Shown piece after piece: positions 21,201 to 31,341 of a stretch of 64,000 nt of DNA. Position 1 is the first letter of the stretch, and each line of letters begins with the position of its first letter. The notes under the pieces are model-generated. The model had not been told where the DNA came from and did no database searches. It worked only from the letters and a program-made list of their open reading frames with translations. The position numbers were made by a program, and so were the translations under genes. The stretch is taken from positions 45,431 through 109,430 of the forward strand of contig JAKZAN010000111.1 in NCBI GenBank assembly GCA_023053545.1. The letters run 5' to 3'. This stretch comes from Lepidurus packardi (taxonomy: Eukaryota > Arthropoda > Branchiopoda > Notostraca > Triopsidae).

Positions 21201-22695
21201 GGTTGTTCGACTCCACTTTGGATCAGGGTTGAACACAGCAGAAGCGAGTTGGGGGACGTTTCGCGTCTGGGTGCTAGGTGGAGTCGTGGTTCCATGTAAA
21301 CAAAACAAAGCTTCATTGATTCAAACTAAGATTCATTGTCTCTGATTACAAGTTATATCGATTCCAACCATAACCCGATTGAATAGTACAAGTGCCTATT
21401 GGGACGCGGGTTTACTCAACCCGAGTTCAGAAAACTCAACTCCCTAGTCGAGTTCGCAATTGGAACGCACCCTTAGGGTGGTGAGTCGCGAGAGAGACGA
21501 AAGTAAATTTGCGAATAAGCTTACGTGTTTTATAACCTACGCGGAAGAACATCTTCCTCTTTTTGCGAAGTATTTTCTTGACTACTATGCGCCCCGAGTT
21601 AATGAGTGGGCGGGTTTCAACTGTCACAATTTGCCAGTGAGAACTAATATGGTATTAGAGTCTTTTCACCGGGATTTGAAGCACGTATTTTTGGATGGAA
21701 AGTTCAACAGAAGACTTGACCGTTTACTTCAGGTTATGCATGATCATGTAGAAATTAGGGAACATAACGAATCCATGTTGACCGAAAGAGGCCTAAGTAC
21801 CAATACCATCATCGAAACTAACAGGAGACATAAGGAATCGAGGGAAATTAAGGACACAGATGTAACTGTTTTAGAGGAAAACAAATGCTGGACAGTGAAT
21901 TCTAGTAGGTCGGAGGATAGGTACTACACCGTCACTAGGTTTTCTGACACACTTTGTGCTTGTATTAATAAATGCGGTTATTGCGGAGCTTGCAGAGATG
22001 TTTGTAATTGCGATTGCTACGATTTTTATGAAAACTGGTTTGTGTGCAAACATATTCACAAAGTTGTACCCGATTTGCCTGACCATTTGCGCCACTCCCA
22101 CGTTAAAAATTCAGCTATTGTAGATTGTAAGGAAAGTTATATTATTCCAAACGAGAGACTAGCCAAGGGAAGAGAAACCCGTTCGGCATTAGAAAAACGA
22201 ATCACGGACAACATGGCCTGTGTTGCAAGGTCGCTTCAACGAGGTCTTACTTATCAGCAGCTTTTAGAAATGGATTCTGCTCTGCACAGTGTAGCTATGA
22301 TAGGCAAAAGGTCTGATGAAGCCATCATTCAAAAGACATTCCAGTCTGTTATAAAAGTTGGTCCTAATTCCAGGCTCTTACCCCGAAGAGAATTTTATTC
22401 AACTCGGAAACCGTACAATAGCAAAGGAGCTGACGTTCATGAAAAGTATGGGTTTGCAGATCCTGGCTATGTCCTGAGAAATACGGTTGCTCAATTCTGT
22501 TATTTATGCTTGCAAAGAAATGCTCCTACTAGTGAGATTGGTGTAGACAATTGGGTTGCTTGTAGTGAATGCGGGACGTGGCATCATGCTTACTGTGCCA
22601 ATAAGGTGCAGCCTCATTTAAAGCTTTTAGATTTGTTGCCTGATGATCTTGAAGATTTACTATACCTGTGTCAACCTTGCCTAAAAAATATATAA
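18223..22695 (+). pseudogene. MULE transposase with OTU, zinc-finger, SWIM and PHD domains
   Basis: ATG at 18223. An OTU-like region has QGNGNCFYNS with Cys110; the usual catalytic Asp of GDGNC is Asn107. C2H2 fingers lie near residues 405, 440 and 573. A Cys/His DNA-binding region with FCRSHVPH follows. The MULE DDE core shows CIDSTYQVN (first Asp), FMSDMADQFW (second) and WHVERAW. SWIM: CNCDCYDFYENWFVCKHIH at about 22008-22060. The C-terminal PHD-type finger runs FCYLCLQ...CSECGTWHHAYC...CQPC. Breaks: an indel in T8 at 20590-20597, an indel in T7 at 20849-20855, and a 385-bp MITE at 21088-21472. Otherwise open throughout with no intron needed. Full-length MULE with unusually many zinc domains. 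Confidence 0.85.
21088..21472 (+). mobile_element. Harbinger-type MITE, 385 bp, inside the MULE gene
   Basis: Inverted ends GGGTGCGTTCCAATTG, flanked by TTA at 21085-21087 and 21473-21475, the duplication expected of PIF/Harbinger. Taking out the MITE and one TTA rejoins the transposase frame exactly. The right half (21325 on) shares ~70 bp with repeat X, and its outer ~75 bp match the terminus at 35335-35408. It is therefore related to the THAP/YqaJ element on the right. Confidence 0.92.
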
Positions 22696-23265
22696 GCACG
22701 TTTCACTTTTTGTTTTCTTCTTATGTTTTTCGCGTTATTATTATTTGACCTGTTCATATTGGATGTACGAAGAGATGATGTGAAGAAGTAAAGATGTCAA
22801 AGTGAACTTAACAAATTCGTAGCTACGGCCAAACGAAACGTTTTGTTCCAAGAGGCATCGGGTTCCAGGGGGACCCATTTTTAGAGGCAAAAGCTGAACT
22901 GCATTGTAGAATAAAACTATTGCATTTAGTATTTTGCTCTTAGAGGTGTTGTCTGAATTACGTTGATACTAACTAGAGATTCGGGACTTCCATGGCCATT
23001 TGTATTTCATTGTGTCAGTTTCTCAAATCCTTGTCGGACTATAACTTTACTTCTTGCCCAGATAACAAGTCGTACCTTTTGCTAATTCGAACCATAAGAT
23101 CCGTAAGAAAACTCTTGTGTACGGAAGGAATGTTTCCCAAAAACCCCAATCAACGACTAAATAGAAATATGTGTAACAATTTTAAGAAAATATTAAGGGA
23201 TTTCATGAAGTAAACGCATGGTAAGCTGAGTGAGGTAATTTTTATTACAAAACTACATTTTCACT
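22696..23265. other. MULE 3' flank, no gene seen
   Basis: AT-rich. Short frames (for example near 22992-23213) show no recognisable features. It separates the transposase from the minus-strand gene that ends at 23266. Confidence 0.4.
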
Positions 23266-24005
23266 TCATTTCTTAAGCTTCTTCATTTCTTGTGCTGCTT
23301 TTTTTTTCTTGTACTCGGGCAGCCGGGGCTTTACAGCTGTGCGCTTGGTGGCCGCGTGCTTTGCAATTGCTGCAGTAACCTCGAAAACTAAAATAAAGCA
23401 TAAGTTTTCTGCATAATTAGAGGATAATCAAAAACTTACGCTCTCGGGCGGCGGATACTTCCCAGCCTTGGGCCCACTCCGTCCGCTGCCCCGCGGGCAA
23501 TCGCCTCCACCGCCTCGGGGTTCACTCCATGTTGGAGGGCTGCAGTGACTGCAGCACCCACTGCAGCCCCCATCAACCCCTTAAAAAAAGCCAATTGGTA
23601 CGCTCCATCGGCCACTGCGGCAACTTCATTACGTTGGTCTTCTGCAATTAATTTAAACAAATTAATTAGTGCCAAAAACACACTTAACCCACTTACTTAA
23701 CTCAACCCACAAATCAACGCTTTCGTGATCTACAGAGTGTTTCCGGAAGGGATTTGGAATTTTGTTTTCGGCATTATGAAGATCCTTCATAGTAATAGCA
23801 TTATCACGACAAGGAGGCTCATCTAAATTCTCTCTCAAAATGCTTTGTATGATTTTACGTTTGGAGATACCGACAGTAAGTTTCTGTGCTATTACCTCTT
23901 GGGTTTCTTTGTGCAGACGGCATCTACCAGCAAGACGATCATGAGGCACATGTGACCGACAGAACGTTACCTCACAATTACCTGACAAATGACTGATGCG
24001 ACAAG
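23266..24005 (-). CDS. Chimeric spliced gene carrying a copy of the MULE zinc region
   Basis: Minus strand. The upstream exon (24005-23702 and a few bases beyond) is an inverted copy of MULE 20255-20558 and keeps the same frame, including FCRSHVPH. After ...DLWVE it runs to a GTAAGT donor; the intron ends ...AATTGCAG near 23645. The next exon encodes an Ala/Gly-rich stretch (GLMGAAVGAAVTAALQHGV). A second intron (about 23389-23440) joins a basic end with KKKKAAQEMKKLKK and TGA at 23266-23268. The first codon is unclear. Function unknown; possibly a DNA-binding accessory protein or repressor of the MULE. Confidence 0.5.
23702..24005 (-). repeat. 304-bp inverted duplication of MULE coding sequence
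   Basis: Reverse complement of 20255-20558. I saw no difference over the full 304 bp, and the encoded residues are the same. Identity ends sharply at both sides. The two copies are about 3.1 kb apart in opposite orientation. Confidence 0.9.
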
Positions 24006-24057
24006 CGACAAGGTGTCACGCGAGTTCAAAAGTGGTAGTTGGATTGGAAATGCATTA

Positions 24058-24144
24058 GTTTAGGTTAGGATAGGTTAGTTAGGTTAGGTTAGCTTAAGTT
24101 TGATTAGGTTACCTTAGGTTAGGTTATAGGTTACATTAGGTTAA
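24058..24144 (+). repeat. Interstitial TTAGG-like tract
   Basis: Degenerate runs of TTAGG/GGTTA, the arthropod telomeric motif. It is too short and degenerate to be a telomere. Smaller traces occur at 27930-28100 and 28395-28410. Confidence 0.6.
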
Positions 24145-24290
24145 CGATTCTCATGAGAGTCGTTAAAACTTGCTCTTTCTTTCACTCCATTAGCTGAAAA
24201 AAGACAAATTCATTGTTGGCCAGTGACACACTATAGTGTCATTTTTGACTCGGGGGTACATTACGTACGTATGTACTTAAATCCGGAGAA

Positions 24291-24490
24291 CGTGTTCGAG
24301 AGGCAGGCATTTTTCGTATAACATTTGGAGTAAAACAACCCATGCCGGCTCGAGAGCCATTTTTCGTTACCCTTTTGGAGTTAATTAATCCATGCCGGCT
24401 CGAGAGCCATTTTTTGTAATCCTTTTGGAGTAAAATAATCCATGCCGGCTCGAGAGCCATTTTTTGTTACCCTTTTGGAGTAAAATAATA
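24291..24490 (-). repeat. 50-bp tandem repeat, about four copies
   Basis: Units start CATGCCGGCTCGAGAGCCAT at 24341, 24391 and 24441, exactly 50 bp apart, with a degraded copy before. Each ends in a CCTTTTGGAGTAA block, the inverse of the TTACTCCAAAAGG block near 17250 and 17706. This places the array in the right subterminal region of the MULE. Confidence 0.85.
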
Positions 24491-24625
24491 AGCGCCGCCA
24501 AGCGGTGAGTGGTACCAATAGATTCATGTTTATTAGCCTACTCCCTACCGTTTGTCTTGTGTAATAAACAAGTATCGAATTCGTAAACGATTTATGATTT
24601 TACGAGCTATTTCATAGAAACGAAA

Positions 24626-26412
24626 ATGGAGACGAAGTGGAGGCAGAATCGACGCTGTCCTCATTGCAATGTGGAACAGAATTACATGCGTAAACAGTGC
24701 AGCGCGTGTGGAGAGCAAACACGTTTTAGGGACCAAATGGACCAAAAAATATCCGACAACATGCGACAACATTACCTAAAAGCGAAGTTGCAATCTCAGA
24801 AGTGGGACAATGCTTATGCCAAAAAGAAGATAGTTCAGAGAATGGTAAGCAAAATATAATTAGCACAACAAATTTTAGTTGCTCAACACTTCTGTATATA
24901 GTTGGCAGAGTTGGAAGGTTCAGGCAACGCTTGTGTCCTTCTTGTGATAGGGAAAGAACCAAGCTACCGGTTCACGTACCTCACATGTAATGACATAATG
25001 CACAGCTTATTTAAAGAAAAACAAGATTCGGGAAATAGTAACTTCGCTGCAGAGATAAGCACAATGTGTAATAACTTGAGGGATGAGTACGTCTCAAGAA
25101 TAAAGAAGTAATGTTTTTGTCTTAAAATATCGATCTTCACAATAATAATTCAGCCTGTAATTATAGAGGTGAACTTCCCAATAAATGGGTGGAATGTGAA
25201 AATACAATGAATCTGGAAGAGATCGATGGCTTCCACAACTCCGTTCCAACAACCCAAGTGAGTCGACCAAAGTTAAGTAATTTTTAGAAGCGATTGTTTA
25301 CAGTTTACCCCAGGAGAGCCTTGTGGAATCGATAAGGGAACCAGAGGACAAAGAGGCTGCTGCATCTGCTGCTGTTATGATAACTCAAAAAAACCCTGCA
25401 GCTGTTATGGTCACACCAAAAAACGCTGCATTAAAGGACCCGATTTTACAGGATGTATGGTGTGCTACTTTGGACCGGGCAATAAGCACACGTTCGGAGA
25501 CCACTGAAGTAATTCGAGAAAAGTAAACGTACCGTTACATCCAGTCGTGTGATTGTATACTTAGGTAACCTCTGGGCTGTTACAAGCCAATCATTAGGGA
25601 AGAATATTCCTGCTGTCTCTTTTAAACCTAGAAATGTCGCTGCTCGCGGAGCACCGAAAAGAAGCGGAACAGGTGACTGGGTTCTTATCGTATATTGTAT
25701 TGTTGATTGGTTCTTTTTATAGGAAACCTGAAGAAAAAATGCGACGATGGCAACAAAAAGGAAAGTGGTTTTATCGCTTTGGACCGTCAAGTATGTAGAT
25801 ACGTTTATTAGATTTCATATCCTGGGATGATATTTCGTAGCCCTTACCGTATAAATGTATTGCTTGATTGTAGAAAAAACATGTGGAACTTCCCCGTGGA
25901 CCCTCAAAGATGGCAGAGAAAAAGCCAGAGGAAGCTATTCTTGGATATCAGGGAGAAACTTACTCCAGTATAACTGCTTTTTGTGTGTATGTGTATTCTG
26001 AATTCCTATTTATACACTTTATTACAGGGAAGAGAACTAAAGTAGATCCACCTCCAGTTTACCAAGAAGGAAACTCAAATGCCACTGTAAGTATATCCAA
26101 TTACAAACATACAGGTTGCAAGAATAAATTTTTTCTTTAGGTGATTGGTCATTCCACTTTGGCACAGATCACGTTAGAAGACGAGGTACAAGAGTAAACG
26201 TTAATTTGCGACTTTTTTCCGATTCACTTAGCGCTTTATTCATTTCAGGGAACTGTTGAACAGGAAGTGGAGCACGTGTTTACTCTACATATGGAAATTC
26301 CAGAAGACAACATATTTTGTCCAGAGGTAACGACAAAATTATCGTTATGATTTATGTAGCAACGGAACAGATTTTAGCGATTCAGTTGACAGATTTCTTG
26401 ATTAATAGGTGG
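24626..26412 (+). CDS. Unrecognised multi-exon gene, N-terminal zinc ribbon
   Basis: ATG at 24626. A consistent spliced frame can be followed through about ten exons with GT-AG ends: 24626-24844, about 24901-25109, 25167-25258, 25315-25524, an exon from about 25587 (acceptor TTACAAG), about 25722-25789, about 25874-25966, about 26030-26083, about 26142-26186, 26250-26325, with a stop just after the next acceptor near 26410. This gives roughly 330 residues. Residues 11-27 are a zinc-ribbon-like CPHC-x(10)-CSAC. The rest is charged and low in recognisable motifs (for example NLRDEYVSRI). An AATAAA lies near 26583. Intron sizes resemble those of the KDZ gene. I recognise no family. It may be unit cargo or a KDZ accessory protein. 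Confidence 0.6.
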
Positions 26413-26589
26413 TGTAGCATTAAGAAGTGGAAGACGATGAAGGGGAGGATGTTCACGTAATACTGGAGGCCGCGTGAACACCCAGCCAATCAGTATGCCA
26501 AATCAAACAATCTAATCAAGATCTGTGTTTCTGCCAGTTACCTGATTTCTGTACTGCCATCATAATGTGCAAAACTGCCAAAAATAAAA

Positions 26590-26770
26590 GAACTTCATTT
26601 TCTACACGCTGGGGTTTGCTTCCAGGAAGATTCCCACATCGTTCCATCCGCTGTCATCTGTAGGTTCGTCGTCTTCGTGCTCTTTCAACGATTGCTGGCT
26701 CTTCGCGAATCCTCTCGATTTTTGTAAAGGTCATTTCCTTCACAACGTCATATTCCAATTTAGAAAACTA
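26590..26770 (-). pseudogene. Second KDZ copy (B), C-terminal remnant
   Basis: On the minus strand the sequence reads FTKIERIREEPAIV, close to FTKVERIREEPEIL of the left KDZ. After a shift it reads EDDEPTDDSGWNDV, close to the acidic KDZ C-terminus, with TAG at about 26603. The ~90 residues between these blocks in the left copy are missing. Confidence 0.75.
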
Positions 26771-26779
26771 GAAATGATC

Positions 26780-28165
26780 AAACGCATTGTCTTAAACTTC
26801 AGAAAGGTCTTAGGATTGTCATAATTTTAAGTAAACACCCCGAAGTGAATAATTTAACTTTTCTACCAAAATTAGTGCGATTTCATAATTACGTCCATAA
26901 AGAGAGTTAGGAATGATCTTTAAATATTCTTTAAGCCATGCACAAAAATAACCACAACATTTTTTAGCGATTGGAACAATGCTGTATATTTACAAAATAC
27001 AAATTGAATTGCTGCGTAGAAAAGGACATCTTTACCGAACAATAATTAAGTTACTAATCTGTGACATTTGTGAGAAAAGTTACACCACTATGGAATAAAA
27101 TAAGCCACAAACTGCTCATTATTACGTTTACTTTCCTTTAAATTTCTCGCTTTCTGTTCTGACACAGGCAACAGCGGGGCAACTGGCAAAATTAATTCTG
27201 ACACGTTAATGGGCACCACCTTTATATAGTATCCCTACCAACCAGAATCTTACAAGTAAACAACCCAAGTCAACAAGTAAGGCGAGTTTAAAAAAAAAAA
27301 AAAAATTGCCCCAACACAGTGTAAAAATTCTTTCACATAGTACCATAGAAGGGTTGAAAGTGACCTTTTTGTTTATTTCATTAGCGTTTTTAAATTTAAG
27401 GTTCAATAACTTAAAAAAATGCAGCTAAAAAGAGGTTTAACCTACCCCGTTGTAGTGGCCGATGACCTATACCCTATGCTAGGACACTTCTCACCAGCAG
27501 CTTCACGATAAATAAAATATAAAATAGAAACTATGGAAACGAAAAAAACACAGAGGAAGCAGAGTGACCAGTATAGCATTCTGCCCAAGAAAGAGCTAAT
27601 TTACCGAATATCTTTAAAATTAAACCCTTCTGATCAAAAAACTCTTTAAAGCCAGAAAAAAGGACGACGAAAAGAAAAATTGAAAAGAAAAATTTATCCT
27701 TTAAATATCCTTAGGTCGTCCCACAGAGATCAGATAAGAATATGTTTATTGTAATTAATGAAGGTCATCGGGCTGCTTATTTGTTCTACGGCGTGCGCAG
27801 TACGTTTGGTGTTGTACTCCCCCTTCAAGTTTCTTCTCTCATAATCACTATCAGTTTGAAAAAATCTGCACTAAGCTCATTACAAACATTCATGATTTTA
27901 ACCTGGTCATAACTTGCCTTTACTTAATAACCTAACCTAATCTACGCTAAATCACTAGTCCATTAACTTGCCCGTGTGGTTTTAACGCGCCTGGGTTTAG
28001 TGCATTAAAATAGGTTAAGATTTTTTTTATTAGGTTTGGTTTCTTTAGGTCTAGTTATAATTTATGCTGGAACTAGTTATAAGTTAGTTTTCGTTAGGTT
28101 ATAATGGGCAAAAGGTGACCAGACAGGTATATTATCAAAAAGTACCGCGTGGGCTCGTTTAGGTT
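26780..28165. other. No gene seen inside the right part of the KDZ unit
   Basis: AT-rich with an A-run at about 27290-27305 and scattered GGTTA motifs. By position it should correspond to the lost middle of KDZ copy B, but I see no coding similarity. Confidence 0.4.
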
Positions 28166-28169
28166 AGGC

Positions 28170-28394
28170 CTCTTTCGACTCGTACCAATTTTTTGCAAGC
28201 GATTGCCGTTCGGCTCATGCCGCTTACCAACGAGACACCTTGCAGCTGCTGGTCAGACAGACCTATTACTAGCAAAGTGAACATTTGTAAGATTTTGATT
28301 AAAATACTGAAACAAATACTACCTTCGCTACGCGGGTCTGTTCATCTCTCGTACGGATGTGAAAAAAAAATCTGCTACACGACCGCCAAGTGAG
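28170..28394 (-). pseudogene. Second KDZ copy (B), central remnant with intron
   Basis: Minus strand. EQTRVAK aligns with KQTRVAK at the end of the left KDZ exon at 12031, followed by an intron of similar length. Next comes IGLSDQQLQGVSLVSGMSR, aligning with IGLSDQYLQSIGLESSACR of the left copy. This supports the splice acceptor chosen at 12087 and shows that the right part of the unit derives from a KDZ element in inverted orientation. Confidence 0.8.
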
Positions 28395-28579
28395 AGGGTT
28401 AGGTTAGGTTCCTCGGCTCAGTTTATGATCACTGTCAGGAACGTCTGTTGTTAAACTTAAAAGCAGTTTTCACCCACTTAAAGTGCTTGAGAAACAAGAA
28501 ACCCATGAGGTATAACTGAAAAACAAAACTACATAAATATTTCGCTGTCAACCGTCTTATTTAAAAATTATAAAGGAAG

Positions 28580-28601
28580 GTTCGCGTTCTTTAATCCTCC
28601 T
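28580..28601 (-). repeat. Right inverted end of the KDZ unit, inner 22 bp
   Basis: Inverse of 10369-10390 (GGATTAAAGAACGCGAAC). It is cut off from the rest of the right end by the Gypsy at 28602-31336. The last five bases, CTCCT, are the Gypsy target duplication. Confidence 0.88.
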
Positions 28602-28715
28602 TGTAGTATCTGATCAACCAGCTGATTGCAGCGAGTTGATAAAGCCGGCCGGTGGTGGTGCTGTTCAACGGATGTTCAACAAATACAGTAGTCTAGAGTA
28701 TTCCAGCACATTACA
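28602..28715 (+). repeat. 5' LTR, 114 bp
   Basis: Among the shortest LTRs expected for Gypsy. Starts TGTAG and ends TTACA. Same sequence as 31223-31336. Confidence 0.94.
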
Positions 28716-28746
28716 TTGGCGACGAGGAGAATTTCTTTTAAAAAAA

Positions 28747-30747
28747 ATGGCTTTAAGTTTGCCTCCATTCGAATCATTTCGTGTAAGTGAAGAACCCCAC
28801 ACAGCGGGTCCACGCTGGGCAAAATGGATTTCTCAATTCGAAAACTTCCTTATCGCAATGGACATAATAATTGACGAAGAGCAGGAAGAGTCCAAGCAAT
28901 TGGCAAATGACCGAAGAAGATTAGCCCTCCTTACTTACTATGTTGGTTCGGAAGTTCGGGATATTCTGGAAGAATTACCCTCAACTTCTGGAAAGGACAC
29001 GTTCTCGAAGGTAAAGCCTTTATTGCAAGTTTACTTTCAACCTAAACAGAACATAGAACTGGAAATCCTCAATTTTCGCAACATGCTGCAAACAGAAGGC
29101 GAAACAATGGATGCTTTTGCAACAAGACTTAGGCAACAAGCTGCCAGATGTTACTTCACAAACAAGGATCAAGAAATCCGTTTACAGATTATCGCAGGAT
29201 GCGTTTCGAGCCCATTTCGACGCCTTTGTCTAAGAGAAAACTTGCAGTTGGAGAAAATGCTCGACCATGCAAGATCGGAAGAACTATCAATAAAGTTCGA
29301 TGAAAAAATCAAGAGACAACGCGCAGAGGTTGTGCAGGCAGTTCATTCACACAATCATAAGGGAAATAATAAACAACCCGAGAAGAAAATCAACAAAGAA
29401 ACCAAAGATGCAACTGAATGCTGGAACTGTGGAGGAACATGGCCCTGCCCTAAGGAAATGCCCTGCCCAGCGAAAGGAAAATCCTGTTCGAATTGTGGAA
29501 GGATAAATCATTTTGCAAAGAAGTGCCGTGGTGAAAAACCAAATCACAAGAATGGACATCAGGTACGGCAAATCGAAGATGAAACGTCCGGTGATGAATC
29601 TGTACTGGCAGTTAGAAAAGGAACAGGAAAGCTGGCTTACGCATCGATTGGATTATGCAAGTCAACTGTGCCTATGATTATAGATACTGCGGCAACGTGC
29701 AACATCATCAACGAGGAGACGTACAGAAAGCTTCGATACCAGCCAACTTTGCAACCCCAAGAAGAATTTGTAGGCGGCTATGGACGGAACGAAATCGAAA
29801 TTAAAGGCAAGTTTGAAACAACTGTCAACTTCAAGCACACCGCCGTACAAGCCACGATCTTGGTCTCTAAAGCAGGTGACAACCTGTTGGGTTACGACAC
29901 TTCTAAAGAATTAAAGCTTGTTCAAATTGCAAACGTGATTAACGAAGTATCGGAATACCAAACATTCAAAGACAAGTTTCCTCAACTATTTTGTGGGATT
30001 GGGAAACTGAAGAATTATCAAATCGAACTCCATATAGATCCATCTGTACCCCCAGTAGCGAGAAAGCACCGTCGGATCGGATTTCACCTAAGACAGACAG
30101 TATCTGAAGAATTAGACAGACTCCTTGAGGCGGACATCATCGAACCGGTAAAAGACGGACCGACCCCATGGGTCTCACCATGTATCGTTGTCCCCAAGCC
30201 AAAGCAGCCAGGGAAATATCGCATATGTGTTGATATGCGGTCGCCTAATCAAGCCATTCTTCGGACACGCCATGTCATTCCGACCGTCGAGGACCTCATT
30301 GTTGATCTGAATGGGGCGAAGTACTTTTCAAAATTGGACATGAATCAAGGCTACCACCAGCTAGAGCTAGCGCCTAAATCAAGATTTATAACAACGTTCG
30401 CTACACACCGCGGTCTCTTCCAGTACAAACGACTCAACTTTGGAGTTAATTGCGCTTCAGAGATCTTTGATGACGTTGTTCGTCAGATTGTTAGCGGTAT
30501 TCCTGGTGTAGTCAACCGAAGCGACGATATTTTAGTAACAGGTCGCAACAAAGCAGAACACGACAGGAACTTGGAAGAAGTCCTAAGAAGGCTGGCAGAA
30601 CGTAATTTAACACTCAACTATGAGAAGTGCGAGTTCGGCAAGACCGAAGTGACTTTTTATGGCTTAACCTTCAACGATCAAGGTATTGCACCAGATAGTA
30701 AACACAGAAGAAGTGTCGAGTTTTTTGGGTATGGTGACGTTTTGTAG
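28747..30747 (+). CDS. Gag-protease-RT polyprotein of the 114-bp-LTR Gypsy
   Basis: ATG at 28747, just after the primer site (666 codons). Capsid-like gag, then Cys-rich CWNCGG...CPAKGKSCSNCGRINHFAKKC with one good CCHC knuckle. The protease motif reads IIDTAATCNII: the usual Gly of DTG is Ala. RT has KLDMNQGYHQLEL and an RSDDILVTG active site with both Asp present; the xSDD form occurs in the Mag/K02A2.6-like group. At about 30700 a small deletion shifts the frame, and RT-connection and RNase H continue at 30700-31015 (SSFLGMVTFCSRF, IVDASPKGLGAIL). They stop at YASRR and then fuse to a pol tail reading RRSTRERRPPKSFRDF (31030-31090). Integrase is absent. Confidence 0.85.
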   Translation: MALSLPPFESFRVSEEPHTAGPRWAKWISQFENFLIAMDIIIDEEQEESKQLANDRRRLALLTYYVGSEVRDILEELPSTSGKDTFSKVKPLLQVYFQPKQNIELEILNFRNMLQTEGETMDAFATRLRQQAARCYFTNKDQEIRLQIIAGCVSSPFRRLCLRENLQLEKMLDHARSEELSIKFDEKIKRQRAEVVQAVHSHNHKGNNKQPEKKINKETKDATECWNCGGTWPCPKEMPCPAKGKSCSNCGRINHFAKKCRGEKPNHKNGHQVRQIEDETSGDESVLAVRKGTGKLAYASIGLCKSTVPMIIDTAATCNIINEETYRKLRYQPTLQPQEEFVGGYGRNEIEIKGKFETTVNFKHTAVQATILVSKAGDNLLGYDTSKELKLVQIANVINEVSEYQTFKDKFPQLFCGIGKLKNYQIELHIDPSVPPVARKHRRIGFHLRQTVSEELDRLLEADIIEPVKDGPTPWVSPCIVVPKPKQPGKYRICVDMRSPNQAILRTRHVIPTVEDLIVDLNGAKYFSKLDMNQGYHQLELAPKSRFITTFATHRGLFQYKRLNFGVNCASEIFDDVVRQIVSGIPGVVNRSDDILVTGRNKAEHDRNLEEVLRRLAERNLTLNYEKCEFGKTEVTFYGLTFNDQGIAPDSKHRRSVEFFGYGDVL

Positions 30748-31222
30748 CAGATTTATTCCCGATGCAGCAGCGATAACCGAACCACTAAGGAAACTAACAC
30801 ATCAAGACACCCAATGGAAGTGGGGAAACGAGGAAAAGGATTCGTTCAGTCGGTTAAAGGACAAACTACTGGAAACAACAACGTTATCATACTACGATAT
30901 ACAAAAGCCGACTAACTTGATAGTAGATGCTAGTCCGAAAGGGCTTGGTGCAATCCTAACACAACAATCCAAGAATGGCCAAGAAACTGTCATCAGTTAT
31001 GCCAGCCGGAGATAGAACAAAATCCGGTCCTGAGGCGCAGTACCCGTGAGCGTCGTCCCCCGAAAAGTTTTCGTGATTTTGTACCTGTTTGAATTTTCTT
31101 TGAATATGGATCTTGTTAATTTTTCCATGCAATATGATATGTTTTGTAACAAGTTAGATATACCCAAGTGAAAGTGTAATCCAACCAAGAAACTCTCTTT
31201 AAAAAAAAAAAAAAGATAGTAA

Positions 31223-31336
31223 TGTAGTATCTGATCAACCAGCTGATTGCAGCGAGTTGATAAAGCCGGCCGGTGGTGGTGCTGTTCAACGGATGTTCAA
31301 CAAATACAGTAGTCTAGAGTATTCCAGCACATTACA
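31223..31336 (+). repeat. 3' LTR, 114 bp
   Basis: Preceded by an A-rich tract ending AAAAGATAGTAA. Followed by CTCCT, then by the right KDZ end. Confidence 0.94.
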
Positions 31337-31341
31337 CTCCT

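Larger units (their letters stand above)
28602..31336 (+). mobile_element. Young Ty3/Gypsy element, 114-bp LTRs, integrase deleted
   Basis: LTRs at 28602-28715 and 31223-31336 are each 114 bp and look identical. They start TGTAGTATC and end CACATTACA. CTCCT flanks the element at 28597-28601 and 31337-31341. A primer-binding-like TTGGCGACGAGGA follows the 5' LTR. The internal region has gag, protease, RT and the start of RNase H, then jumps to the pol tail; the rest of RNase H and all of integrase are deleted. Recent insertion of a defective copy into the right end of the KDZ unit. Confidence 0.95.

Noticed and set aside
24058..24144. True telomere or chromosome end
   Set aside because: The tract is short and degenerate and is embedded in transposon sequence on both sides.
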